Assembly (NCBI GenBank): GCA_022478985.1
Contig: JAKSZP010002714.1
Coordinates: forward strand, 62,001-126,000
Reading direction: 5' to 3'
Source of the DNA: Massospora cicadina
Lineage: Eukaryota; Entomophthoromycota; Entomophthoromycetes; Entomophthorales; Entomophthoraceae
DNA length: 64,000 bases
Under the pieces are notes generated by a model. That model saw only the letters and a program-made list of their open reading frames with translations, was not told where the DNA came from and made no database searches. The position numbers and the translations under genes are program-made. This document shows positions 44,780 to 55,102 of this stretch, one piece after another; within the stretch, counting starts at the first letter, position 1; each line of letters begins with the position of its first letter.

Positions 44780-45200
44780 TGGAGAAGGAGTTTCAGTATC
44801 TAATGATAATAAAGAAATTGATACTTCTTACTCTTCCTCTGATGTCACTCCCATGTTCCTCACTCTGCCGCCCCAATTTGGAAGTCTGGTCACCCAGGTC
44901 GCAGTTTGAGTTCATAAAATACCAGTCCATGCTATAGTCAACAGTGGCTCCCCCATGAATATCATATCCTCCAAGTTGATGAAGCGCAAGATCGCACTGG
45001 ATATGCTGCACTATATGGATTATGGCACGGCTGGCCCCCAGTGCACCTGATCTATTGGGGCTTATCCTCTATACCAATATGATTTGGGAAGCTCTCTGTA
45101 GACACACCTGCTGTCGCTCTAGATAAACCTAGCTATGACCTGCTCCTTGGGACTCAATTTCTTTGAGATTATTTGGCAGTGCTCCATTATGACAGCGGCT
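44780..45200 (+). pseudogene. Gy-in aspartic protease
   Basis: HAIVNSGSPMNIISSKLMKR (about 44925-44985) is the retropepsin active-site strand with the catalytic Asp changed to Asn (NSG for DSG). The region downstream (YQYDLGSSL, then MTCSLGLNFF, where the family has LLG-x-D/x-FL) fits the flap and C-terminal strands. This copy could not process its polyprotein. An acidic Ser/Asp-rich stretch precedes it. Confidence 0.75.
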
Positions 45201-47075
45201 TTCTATCCTTACTTAAGCATTGTATCCCGCTTATCTTTGAGACCCCCCACAATTCCAAAACTGAGGTTAAAGCCTGGTCTTGTCTGCTGGAAAGTGAAGG
45301 CTGAATCGATTGGCTCAAATATCACATTAGGGTTTCCCAAGTCTGATTGCCCCCTCATGCTGTTGATGGGCAAGAAGGCATGCCAATCTACTTACCTAAA
45401 GCAATTACAATACCCTCAAAATTTCAGGTCATTGCTGACACCTGGGTCCATGTTAACATCCCCTTGGGGTACCTGTTAGAGGTCTGAGGCCTAGACAACC
45501 CATCCCCAAAGGAGGTGCTAACTTGCCCATGGATCCTAGATCCAGCTTTCGCCAGATCTATATCAGTGCTGTTGGCCAACCTTACTGATAAACCCAGAAT
45601 AGTAGGTCCAAACAGTCATGCCGCCTATGTCCACCTACTACAGGTGGAAGCTATTGCCAATGTCCGAAACTTTGGGGACTTGAGAGACTTCGGCTTGGAA
45701 GCTCCACCTCCAGTTAGTCTGGTTAATACTAATATCAGTAAAGACCTCTCGGATAACCAACAGCATAAAGTTCTAGAGTTGTTGGAAGAATATTTGGACC
45801 TATTTTTGACCTCAACCTATAACTTCAGAAGAATTAACAGAGTCTTAAATCATGTAGAAACTGGGGATGCTCCTCCTTCTGGTCCCAACCTTACAAAAAG
45901 AGAAAGGTTGAAGAGGCCCAGGTGACCGTTGAACTCAAACAACTACTCAACGTCGGACTCCTGGTACCCTTGCGCAGCCATTGGGCCTCTTCTCTTCTGC
46001 TGGTTCAGAGGGAGGATGGCAGCCATTGGGTGGTGATGGATTATTGACAACTCAACTTCATCACAAAAAAGGACAGTTATCCTTTGCCTCAAATTGACAA
46101 TTCCCTTCATCTGCTCGCCAGATCCCAATACTTTTCCACCATGGACCTTGCCAGCGGGTATTGGCAGGTTGAACTCGCCCATGAGGACCAGACTAAGTGT
46201 GCGCTCATAGCCAACGAAGGACTATTTGAGCCCACAAGGATGCCCCAAGGCCTTTGTAACGCCCCAGCCACTTTTCAACGTGCCATGGACGGTATCCTTG
46301 GAGACTCGAAGCATTCATGCGTCCTTGTCTACCTAGATGACATTACCATTTTTTCTCAAACCTTTAATGGGCACATTGAGCTTTTACAGGAGGTCTCAAA
46401 TTGGCTACAAAAGGCGTCCATAAAGCTAAAACCCTTGAAGTGCTCCTTCTTTCAGTATGAACTAAAATTCCTGAGGCACAAGGTTTCCAAGGATGGCATC
46501 CAGCCTATACTGGACAAGGTCGACGCCATAGAAAAGATGACACGCCCCAAAGCTTAAGGGATATTCAGGTATTCCTAGGCATGGTGGGCTATTATCAACA
46601 GTTTATCCCCCGGTTTGCTGACCTTGCTGAGCCGCTGTTCTACCTCCTGCAGAAAAATGTGCCGTTTGAGTGGTGGCCTGAGCAAGAACAGGATTTTAAT
46701 GCCTTGAGAACCGCTCTATGTACTAAACCAATTCTAGTCCATATGCGCTTTGACCAACCCTTCTTGCTGTTTACGGATGCAGATGTTGCCATTGTGACTA
46801 TCCTAGCCCAGCATGACGAGAACAAAGTTGATCATCCTGTGGCCTATTTTAGTAAAACGCTAAGTAAAGCTGAACAGAATTACAGCGTTACTGAGAGGGA
46901 GTGCATGGCTGTCTTGCTAGCCATCAAACATTTCTGGCCTTATCTCTACAGTGCTCACTTTACTATCATTACAGACCACTCCTCGCTCCAGTGGCTCCAG
47001 CAAATTGAGGACCCAGAAGTTCAATTAGCCAGGTGGGCTTTAAAACTGCAGAACTATGATTTACCATTGTCCATC
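45201..47075 (+). pseudogene. Gy-in reverse transcriptase and RNase H
   Basis: The linker (45515-45925) leads to RT: QLLNVGLLVPLRSHWASSLL, a stop in the MDY-QLN motif, KKDSYPLPQIDNSL, FSTMDLASGYWQVELAHEDQ with the first Asp, MPQGLCNAPATFQRAMDGIL, and the intact active site VLVYLDDITIFSQ (about 46320). After a one-codon break at 46556 come MVGYYQQFIPRFADLAEPL and RNase H with FTDADVAIVTILAQH, TERECMAVLLAIKHF and ITDHSSLQWL, all three acidic positions present. RT and RNase H catalytic residues are intact, unlike in Gy-out and Gy3. Confidence 0.9.
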
Positions 47076-48352
47076 ATGCTGGCGCGATCCACCAAAATGC
47101 TGATGGCCTCTCCAGGATGCCAGTGCTAGCAGCGTTGACCCCCAAGGAGGACCAGCTGTATGATCTAATAGGCCGACCTGAGCAGTGGAAGTTGAAAACC
47201 ACGGAGGTCCAAGCTGAACTACGAAGGATGACTTGAGACACACAAATTAAGGTTGGGCTGCTTTACAAGAAGATCAATAATAAATGGCTCCCTTACATCC
47301 ACCCTTATTCCAGATCCGATGTTGTTCTAGAAGACCATTCCACCATGGGACATGGGGCCGTTAAAAAGACACAGAGTGGCTGAAGTCACAATGCTACTGG
47401 GATTGAATTGTAGAGACTATCCAGGAGGTCCTGGAAGCATGCATGACTTGCGATTGCAGTACCAAGCCAACCCTTGATTCCAACATTCAGTTGTTGCCCC
47501 AACTGGGCCCTTCAATGTAGTAAGCATTGATGTGGTGGGACCTCTTCCCACTGGGCTGCATGGCCATAAATATATTATCCTAGCCGTGGACCACTTAACC
47601 AAGTGTGTTGAAGCGATTTCAGTCCCAGCTGCTACTTCCAAAGCCACAGCCCTTTTCCTCGTTTGATCCATTTAACACTCAGCATGGGTGCCCCCAACCT
47701 TACTTTCGGACAATGGATTGAACTTCACCTCACAGGTAGTACAAGAACTTACATCGCTATTTGGCACCACACAGAGTTTCTCTGAAACCTACCACCTCTC
47801 CACTAATGGGGCGGTTGAACGTGCTAATTCTACTCTTATTTCTATTCTATGAAAATTAGCTGCCTTGGACCCTGCTCATTGGAACCATTACCTACCCAAC
47901 GCCTTACTTGCCTACAGAGTAAGCTACCACCGAGTCATCAAGATGTCCCCATTTGATGCCTTATATGGGCAGGCACCTCGGCTGCCAAGTAGCGTCCAGC
48001 CAATGCTTGAGACCTCCACACCTGAGAACTCCAAATTAACAATGAGGGCCTTAGCCGATGAAATTGTCCAGCTTCAAGCCCAAGCCACCCAAGGCATTAT
48101 CACCACCACTGGAAGAGAGACATCCCGATTTAATCTCGGACAACCCTCTTTACCAAATTTTCAATTAGGTGACCTTATTCTCTTTTATCACCACCGACCT
48201 GGAGGCTGACAAAATAAGCTAGACGTACTTTGGTCTGGACCCTATAAAGTCATTTATAGGGTGAAGTCCAAGTACTCCATTGCTGACATCAATCAAGGGA
48301 CTGTGGTTAATTGGGTGCATGGTCAGTTCCTTCAGCCGTATTCCTCCCTCTG
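47076..48352 (+). pseudogene. Gy-in integrase
   Basis: After a frameshift in GAIHQNADGLSRMPV (47080-47125) the integrase begins: HSTMGHGAVKKT (HHCC region), ACMTCDCST, then VVSIDVVGPLPTGLHG with the first Asp, LLSDNGLNFTSQVV with the second, and STNGAVERANSTLI with the Glu. All three catalytic residues are kept. TGA at 47850-47852 interrupts SIL-KLAALDP where Arg is expected. The frame 47865-48209 carries the C-terminus (FDALYGQAPRLPS), ending with GPYKVIYRV and VVNWVHGQFLQPYSSL. No chromodomain is present. Confidence 0.88.
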
Positions 48353-48373
48353 ATAGGATCTTGAGGGGGGTTT

Positions 48374-48786
48374 TGTCAGAGTTCAAGATAATGATAGAAT
48401 CAAATTCCCCACTTCTGTATTGGGCCATACCAAATTGGTTTCTAAACCTACCCAAAGTGAATCGGCTTCAAAGACCCCCTCCCCCATTCCTGAGTCATGT
48501 GGGGTGGCGTTTCCACTAATTTGGTCAGTGGGTGACACAATCCATTAAGGATGCCCATGATGCGGCCAATCTGGAAGATCAGTAAAGATCCTGAATGGGT
48601 GAGGCCCTGATAATCTCTGAGGTACTGAGTCTCAATGCACCCTATAATTATCAAATTCTTTTTAGCCTAATAAATTATTTGATATATTAACTAACTTACC
48701 GCTTCCTTCTCGACCTTTTCTGTGAATTATCAGCTTTGAGCCGCCTTTGAACCTCGGCGCCATTCTAGAGAACTGTATCGCCAACA
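48374..48786 (+). repeat. Gy-in 3' LTR (413 bp)
   Basis: It matches the 5' LTR with TG...CA ends. The TATA-like box has decayed to TATAATTA (48643-48650); AATAAA at 48669-48674 is kept. Confidence 0.95.
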
Positions 48787-48791
48787 GAGGG

Positions 48792-49620
48792 TGAACCAAC
48801 TGCTCCTTTGCTGAGAGATTTTACCTCACTGAGCAAAGGTTATAAAAGTCTAACATGCTAACCCTTGATGATGCTATTGCAGCCATATTAACTGGGTTAG
48901 CTACCCAACCCTCCCTTGCCAGGCATATCATCCCAGTGAAACGCCACTTCAAAAACATCCACGACATAAAAGAGGCTCTGTTAGACGTTGCCAATTTCCA
49001 TTCATGTGCAACAACAAATTAAGCTGAGGTTAAACCTTACTTTCTAACCATTGAGGAGCTTTCACCTATAGAACAGTTGGTGATAAAACCACCTGTGCCT
49101 ATCCTCCCTGTGAAACCTGCTCCCTCAGTGCGACTTAAAACAGATCTCACTCCCTCCTGTAGGCCTAAGCCCTATGATGTTATTGATACTGGGCTCCTGC
49201 AAAAGCTCACTAAAGCCGCTGTGCCTTCCCCTCCCGCCAGGCTGGTAGTTGCGCTCCCTAAGATTACCCAATCTCATGTGGCCGTCTCCTCTACCTTAAT
49301 TGTAACCTTGCCAGTGTTAAGAATACTAATGTGGATGTATCTGAGGAGGATGATGATGACGTTGGTTATTACATATTGGGAGCACCCGCGGAAGTGGAGT
49401 TTCCTGATCATTTGAACGCTGGAGGAGTAGATGAGACCACCATACCTGAAGTGCATACCTCAGCCAAATTCTAGGGTGTCCTAAAGTTATTGATACTGCC
49501 AGTGATGGCGATCAATCCATAGATGGCTTGATTCAACATCTTCAGAGGGTCCATACCATGAAATCCATCCTGGATAAATACCTTATGCTGGATTGAAAAC
49601 TAAACTCAATTTTCCGGCTT
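48792..49620 (+). pseudogene. Gy-out Gag, C-terminal part
   Basis: It resumes after Gy-in: LDDAIAAILTGLATQPSLAR, VKRHFKNIHDIKEALLDVAN. This resembles the Gy-in segment ALGFYPEVQMHIIIQKNW followed by REIKEALNEIP, so the two Gags are homologous. Downstream (49077-49415) is a Pro/Lys-rich linker (KPPVPILPVKPAPSVRLK) rich in Val and an acidic stretch. No zinc knuckle is visible. Confidence 0.65.
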
Positions 49621-50406
49621 AAGGAGGTCTTGGTTTGGTCACCTAACTTTGGAGGAACACTCACCAAGGTTGAAGTGGTCATTCAAAAAGTCCAGGTAAT
49701 GGCCATCCTGGATACTGGCTCAACGGTTAATGTAAATTTCCACTAAGCTCATCAAAAAGATAAAGCTGGCACATGACTTGGAGTACAATCAAGAATTTTG
49801 TACCACCGGCCTGAATAACACCTGTGCTATTGGGGCATACTCTTCCCTTCCCATTAGAATTTGGAAGTTTATATTATCAGCCCCTGCAGTGCATTGGGCA
49901 AAAACTTCTATGATATGCTTAAAGGTACCCAATTTATGATTGAGTATGATGGAATAATCAACATGAAGCAAGGTTTTCTCTCATTACTCAACTATGAAGC
50001 CCCTTTGGTGTTATCTAATAAAGAACCCAAGAAGCACAAATACTCTTGACTGGTTGAATATCCCTTTTCAGCTATGACTTTGCAATATTTCACCTCTGGG
50101 CGCAACAAAATAAAATTTCCTGCTTCAGTAGATCTAGGGACGGAATCCCTTTCTACGCTGCAGATGAAGATTTGATTAAGTCTGGCGAACAACTAGTGGC
50201 TGACACAAAGATCATGCTCCAAATCCCACGCCACTACTTGTTGCATATCATAAGGCTTTAAGGCGTTAGCTACTTGGAGCCTCGGGTATTGCTTGGAATA
50301 CTAGACCTAGCCTACCAGAGGCCATTACTATTCTGCTGGGAAACCTCACCAGCAAGGACATGGCTATAAGAAAACACCAGGAGATTGTCAGAGGCTTGTT
50401 AGTCCC
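49621..50406 (+). pseudogene. Gy-out aspartic protease
   Basis: VEVVIQKVQVMAILDTGSTV (about 49665-49727) holds an intact DTG active site, the only one of the three Ty3-type proteases here with it intact. A frame change follows at once (STVNVNFH, then stop; the other frame gives TKLIKKIKLAHDLEYN). EDLIKSGEQLVADTKI-like sequence near 50170 belongs to the protease-RT linker. Confidence 0.7.
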
Positions 50407-51213
50407 GTGGAGGACGTTGAACGTATCCACTACATTGGCTCTATGACGGATTTGGGCTTGCCAATGCATAACCTGGTATTTACCTTACCCAACTTCCATA
50501 TCTTGGATGAGTTGACCCCAGATGAACTGGAAAAAGTTCATACTTTACTAGACGACTATGGCGACATATTCTCGAAGTCAGATACTGACTATGGATACAT
50601 GAAGGGCTGGAGCCATTTCAATGATGTGGGTGATGCCCGTCCTATTAAGTCCAAACCTTACCACAAGTCAAAGGTGAAGAAACAGCAAATGAGGACGGAA
50701 CTCCAGCAGTTACAAGAAGCGGGGTTGCTAGTGCCATCACAAAGCCCTTGGTCTTTTCCCCTTTAGCTAATTAAAGGTAAAAATGCAGGCCATCAGTAGT
50801 ATTAAACTACCGCAAATTAAATAACCTCTAAAAAAGGATAGCTATCCTATCCCAAACATTGATGATGCCCTAGCACAACTCTCCAGATCTAATTTCTTCT
50901 CTGCAATGGACTTGGCTAGTGGCTATTGGCAAATGGACCTTTCTCCTCAGGATCAGGAGAAATGCGCTCTTATTTGTAGTGAAGGTCTCTTCCAACCCAC
51001 GCATTTACCTCAAGGGTTGTGCAACGCATCTGCAACTTTCCAGTGTGCGATGAATCACATTTTACAGGACCTAAAATTAACTTGTGACATCTTCTATCTT
51101 GTTGATATCACGGTGTTCTCAAAGATCTTCAACGAACATCTTGATCATTTGAAGGATGTGTTTAAACGGTTATGTAAGTCAAATATTAAGTTGAAAACAT
51201 TGAAGTGCACTTT
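50407..51213 (+). pseudogene. Gy-out reverse transcriptase, N-terminal and palm
   Basis: The frame 50407-50766 has PNFHILDELTPDELEKVHTL, then ELQQLQEAGLLVPSQSPWSF. After stops, 50906-51213 has FSAMDLASGYWQMDLSPQDQ, LPQGLCNASATFQCAMNHIL and FYLVDITVFSKIF. The YLDD box has become YLVD, losing a metal-binding Asp. The frame is cut at LKTLKCTF by ORP-2 and resumes at 53107 (KCTFFQWILDFLGYSISQEG). Confidence 0.88.
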
Positions 51214-53106
51214 TTTAGCATTAGTGGTGCCCAACCCAAAAGGGGAGCCGCCATACAACTTTATTTAAGAATAAGCCAAATAAAGGGATTATTAGAATAA
51301 AAAATCATAATATGGCACCTTAGCTAACAGCCTAAGAAGCCATATCATAAGGGGAGGAAGCTTTTGGTAAAACTTTTGTTTGGCTCCCGCTTTAGCTGGT
51401 GGACCATGGCAGACAGCATTGTGATGGAAGCATTAGTGACATGTGGCATGAGGAGGAATAATTGTGGGTTTTCTTCAGTAATGAGGCCAGCGGTGTACAT
51501 CGCCTCAACGTATTGAGCAAGTTGATGCTCAGCAAAAGCGATGAGAGCAGGCACAAAAATGACTTGATGCGCTGGTGGGTTTTGGGATAATTAGGGTTGA
51601 AAAAAGAGGTTTTTAAAACGTCAATGCAAACGCAGCTTGAACCAAAAGCAATCTCCTCAATTTTGTATTTTGCATCCTCCTCAAAATCATGGGGGAAATT
51701 TGGGATGGGAATACCCTCAACAAGGGGTTCCATCACCCCATGGAGTAGTTGGAGGAGGAGGGTGTTGGCAGGAGCTGCAGCGGCTTCAACTGCCATTTTA
51801 TTTATATTATAGATGGTATAACCGTTTTTAGGACAAAAATGGTGGGGGCGCAATTCAAGAGGATTGACAAAAAACTCCTCCAATTCAAAATCCGATTTAA
51901 CGTTATATGACCAGTCATTTTTGTCAATCCAATCAAGACACTTGAAAGTATTTGACTTGGCTAATGCTGGCCTGCCACCGGAGTTGCCACATTGGCTGCA
52001 CCTGATTGGCCGTAAATTGTCAACCATGGCAGCTCAGCTATAACTGTTTCAGCCATTGGCTCATGTTGCCATAACTCGACCAAATTTTTAAAATTCTTAT
52101 ATTTTTGATTGGCTGTGGCTTTGAAAGCCATGCCAGAATTCGCTGAGGTTGGTGGCAGGAAAATTGAGCCCCACTCAAAAAATTTGGGTGTGCCAGCAGC
52201 CAAGCTGGCGCCAGAGGGGGAATGGTGGAAGCGGCAGAGACAGAAGCCATAGGGCACTTAAGCTTTGAGTGATCAATCTTGAAGCACAAGGGGCAAATGG
52301 CGCAGCCATTCTTGACGCATGCCCAGGGTGGGTGATCAGGGGATGATTTGATCACCATGTGAGGGGGAATCATGAGATGGGTATTGTAATGGAATGGTTG
52401 GATTGTTGCAATGGCATGTGGCCCTGCCAAATGATCTGCTCTATTTGAAACCATGAACTGCAGCATGGGTATGCACCATAAATGGCCAAACTCTCTGCGA
52501 GCTTGTGGCAGAGGCATTTGGGGGAAAGGTGGGAGGACAACCCTGCTAACTGGGCCACCAAAGTGGCCTCATCTGAGAGCAGCATGTGAACAGTGGGGAT
52601 AGGGATATTTTTATAAATGATTGGCAGCTTAGATGCTGCCGTTGCGTTAGCCTTGGATCGAAATCTGAGGTCAAAATAGCCATTTAATATGCGAAAATCA
52701 ATATATCTGGTGGGTTTGAAAACTTCTATGGCCATCTTGATGATGGCCGCACTCGCATATGGAAACAGATTCCCATATTCAACCTGGAGGCTATAATGTA
52801 GGTTGCTCCAAGAGAGCACTAACGGGCTGTGGAGCACCACCTGTGTGCATGCAAGATGATGGACTAAGTCCCAATGTGGGACATATCACCTGATGGCATT
52901 GGGAGGGCTAGCAGAGCCAGCCCAGACGCGCTTCAGCGGTGGCTGAAGGATGCCAGAAGGTGGCGCACCACCACCCAAGCTGGGGCAGCAGGCATCGATG
53001 GCATCAACATTCCAATCAAACTTTCTCAATTAGAGTGGCAGTTTTTGTAATTTTTAAAAACTTCAATTACATTTTAACTTAGTTGATCAAAGTGAAAGAA
53101 AGCTCC
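51214..53106 (-). mobile_element. ORP-2: ORF1-only retroposon
   Basis: A 1.9-kb minus-strand insertion in Gy-out RT, with target duplication TTGAAGTGCAC(T/C)TT (51200-51213 and 53107-53120). On the minus strand the 3' end is A-rich (T-run from 51211) and preceded by a GGCGG...CACCAC variant of the 3' hairpin. The protein order (RRM-like, CCHC, novel C-terminal region) equals ORP-1. No RT or endonuclease is encoded. The 5' end (about 53000-53106) is non-coding. Confidence 0.88.
51392..52840 (-). pseudogene. ORP-2 ORF1-like protein (RRM-like, CCHC, C-terminal domain)
   Basis: The frame 52370-52840 has LQVEYGNLFPYASAAIIKMA, YIDFRILNGYFDLRFRSKAN and LVAQLAGLSSHLSPKCLCHK, matching ORP-1 (VKYGKLFPYDDQAIIKMAQ, FIDFRPYKGYFDLGF). 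Next comes the knuckle CPLCFKIDHSKLKC (CX2CX4HX4C, about 52255-52300) and a Pro/Ala-rich linker. The last frame (51392-52027) has CLDWIDKNDWSYNVKSDFEL and NKMAVEAAAAPANTLLLQLL, the domain shared by all ORPs. A possible upstream start lies before 52840 in a Ser/Ala/Pro-rich leader. Function unknown beyond predicted nucleic-acid binding. Confidence 0.75.
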
Positions 53107-53880
53107 TTGAAGTGCACCTTCTTCCAATGGATACTGGATTTCCTTGGCTACTCCATTTCCCAAGAAGGAATCCAACCCATACAGGACAAGATCAAAGCAA
53201 TCTCAAAAATAACTCCACTATAAAAATCTACAGGATATTCAGGTATTTCTAGGGATGATGTGGTATTACCATCAATTCATCCCTAAGTTCTAACTCAGCA
53301 ATCCTTTTGTCCGCATATTAACCAATAAACCCCTTTTTATTGGAGTGCTGAACAGAAGGTTGCTTTTGAGACTACGAAGCAAAAATACAACAACGTCCTA
53401 TACTGAGTCATCCTGATTATAATAAACGTTTATCTTGTTTACTGACGCCTCTGACTACGCCGTTAGGAGCTATCTTAGCCCAACTTTCAAAAATGGTGTA
53501 GATAATCCTATATCTTATTCAATTAAGATGCTTTCAAAGGTGTAGCACAATTAAAGGGTTACAGAGAAGGAGTGCCTTGCCGTTTTGTTAGCTGTAAAGC
53601 ACTACCTCTCATTTTGTATATGGGACCACCTTCACTTTAGTTACAGACCACGCTTTGTTGAAGCGGTTACAGAATATGAAGGATCCTGCTGGCCGGCTAG
53701 CTTGCTGGGCTCTAAAGCTCCAGCATTATGACATGAATATTAAACACCTTGCTGGAACCCATCATATGAACGTTGATGGGTGACTCAGCAGCCAGTCCCT
53801 CACTTGGATAATAGTGAGTCGGAGAGGTTGCATGACCTCCTAATGACCCCGAATGAATGGGAGAATGAGAATGAGCTTGT
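53107..53880 (+). pseudogene. Gy-out RT thumb and RNase H
   Basis: FQWILDFLGYSISQEGIQPI finishes RT. A stop precedes STGYSGISRDDVVLP, a shifted version of IQVFLGMVGYY in Gy-in. RNase H shows LFTDASDYAV, EKECLAVLLAVKHYL and a frame-shifted TDHALLKRL-like stretch, then the end NIKHLAGTHHMNVDG. The catalytic Asp and Glu of the first two motifs are kept. Confidence 0.8.
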
Positions 53881-55102
53881 CTAGAAGATGTCAGCCTGGC
53901 ACTCCTGCAACACCAAATTGGATATTGGGAAGTTGTATAAGCAGGTGGGGATAAAATTTCTGCCTTGCCTTCAGCCCTCAGAACGCGTGCCTGCTATCCT
54001 AGAAGCTCACTCCACTCTAGGTCATGGAGGGGCAAAGAAATTTTATGAGTGGATTAAGGATCGGTACTATTGGGGTGAAATTATAGAAACTATTGTATAA
54101 GTCTTGGATGCCTGACTCATGTGTAAGAAGCAATCTGGTTTCAAGACTAGATATCATTATCAACCAACTACCCCTCAACAACCTTTCCACACCATCAGTC
54201 TGGATGTAGTTGGTCCCCTCCCTCAAACTATTGGTAAGACAGATTTATCCTCGTAGCCATTGACCACTTCACTAAGTGAGTTGAAGCCGTGGCTCTCCCT
54301 GCCCAAATGTCCAAGGCCACAGCCACATTTTTACATCAGAACATTTTCTCTTGACATGACTTTCCCCAAAGATCCACTCTGTGAAAATGGTAAGAACTTC
54401 ACCTCCATAGTAGTCAAAATCCTGGCTACCTCCATGGGAGCCCAACAACTTTTATAAGCTCCATAAAATCCATCTACCAACAGGACTGTGGAGAGAGCAA
54501 ATGTAATCTTGGTCTTTTTTAGCACTAGTGGTGACCAACCCAAAAGGAGGAACTGCCACACATTGGAACCTTGGTCTTCATTCTATGAAAAATGGCATCT
54601 TCTGATCCACTTCACTGGGATCAATTCTTACCCAGTGCCCTTATGGCCTACTGGTTAGTTATCACCAGATCGTGAATTTGTCCCCATTCCATTTCTTGTA
54701 TGGGCAGGAACCAGGAATACCTGCCTTTTAGCTAAAAATGCTTCTCCTCTAGAGTTGAAGAACCCAATAAAGCCATGAGAAGATTGGCTCAGTGCATCAT
54801 CCAACTCCAATCTGAGGCTATGACCAATTTAGAAAAACCGGTGACTAAAGAAGGGCTGGCTGCCAATGAGCTCCGAACCCCCAACCTAAATTCCAAGTGT
54901 CTGACATGGTATCATACTACCATAACCGCATCACTCCTAGATGTGGTAAACTTGGATCAATTTGGGAGGGTCCTTTCACCATCAATTACAAGAGAGGTAA
55001 AGAGAACTCTATAAAGTACTTGTCTACCAGGATCACCATCAATCAGGTACATGGCTACTTCTAACAGCCTTATTTTTCCTCCAACATTCTTGAGGGGAGT
55101 GA
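53881..55102 (+). pseudogene. Gy-out integrase
   Basis: The frame 53888-54100 has LGHGGAKKFYEWIKDRYYWG, the HHCC zinc domain, then TISLDVVGPLPQTIGKTD with the first catalytic Asp. The second motif is altered (DPLCENGKNF for LSDNG-x-NF: Asp to Glu). The Glu region is NRTVERANVILV, followed, after the 53-bp ORP fragment, by FIL-stop-KMASSDPLHWDQFL. The stop TGA (54586-54588) is at the same codon as in Gy-in. The C-terminus continues to SPSITREVK. The purine tract TTGAGGGGAG (55091-55100) precedes the LTR. Confidence 0.85.
54517..54569 (-). mobile_element. ORP tail fragment (53 bp), 5'-truncated
   Basis: It matches the last 50 or so bases of ORP-2 (shared AGTGGTG-CCAACCCAAAAGG on the plus strand) with the T-run at its left. 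It is flanked by CTTGGTCTT on both sides (54508-54516, 54570-54578). Removing it restores the integrase reading ANVILVFIL. This is an extremely short target-primed insertion. Confidence 0.88.

Larger units (their letters stand above)
42267..48786 (+). mobile_element. Gy-in: complete Ty3-type element
   Basis: A 6.5-kb element with both LTRs (42267-42680 and 48374-48786) and a perfect 5-bp target duplication GAGGG (42262-42266 and 48787-48791). Internal order is PBS, gag with a collagen-like stretch and coiled coil, protease, RT, RNase H, integrase, purine tract TTGAGGGGGG (48361-48370). The LTRs begin TGTCAGA and end CCAACA. By eye the first 130 bp of the two LTRs are about 82% identical, mostly transition differences, so the copy is old despite sitting inside Gy-out. 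Confidence 0.95.

Noticed and set aside
51214..53106. ORP-2 as a SINE
   Set aside because: It is about 1.9 kb long and protein-coding in origin, with no sign of a Pol III promoter or tRNA-like head.
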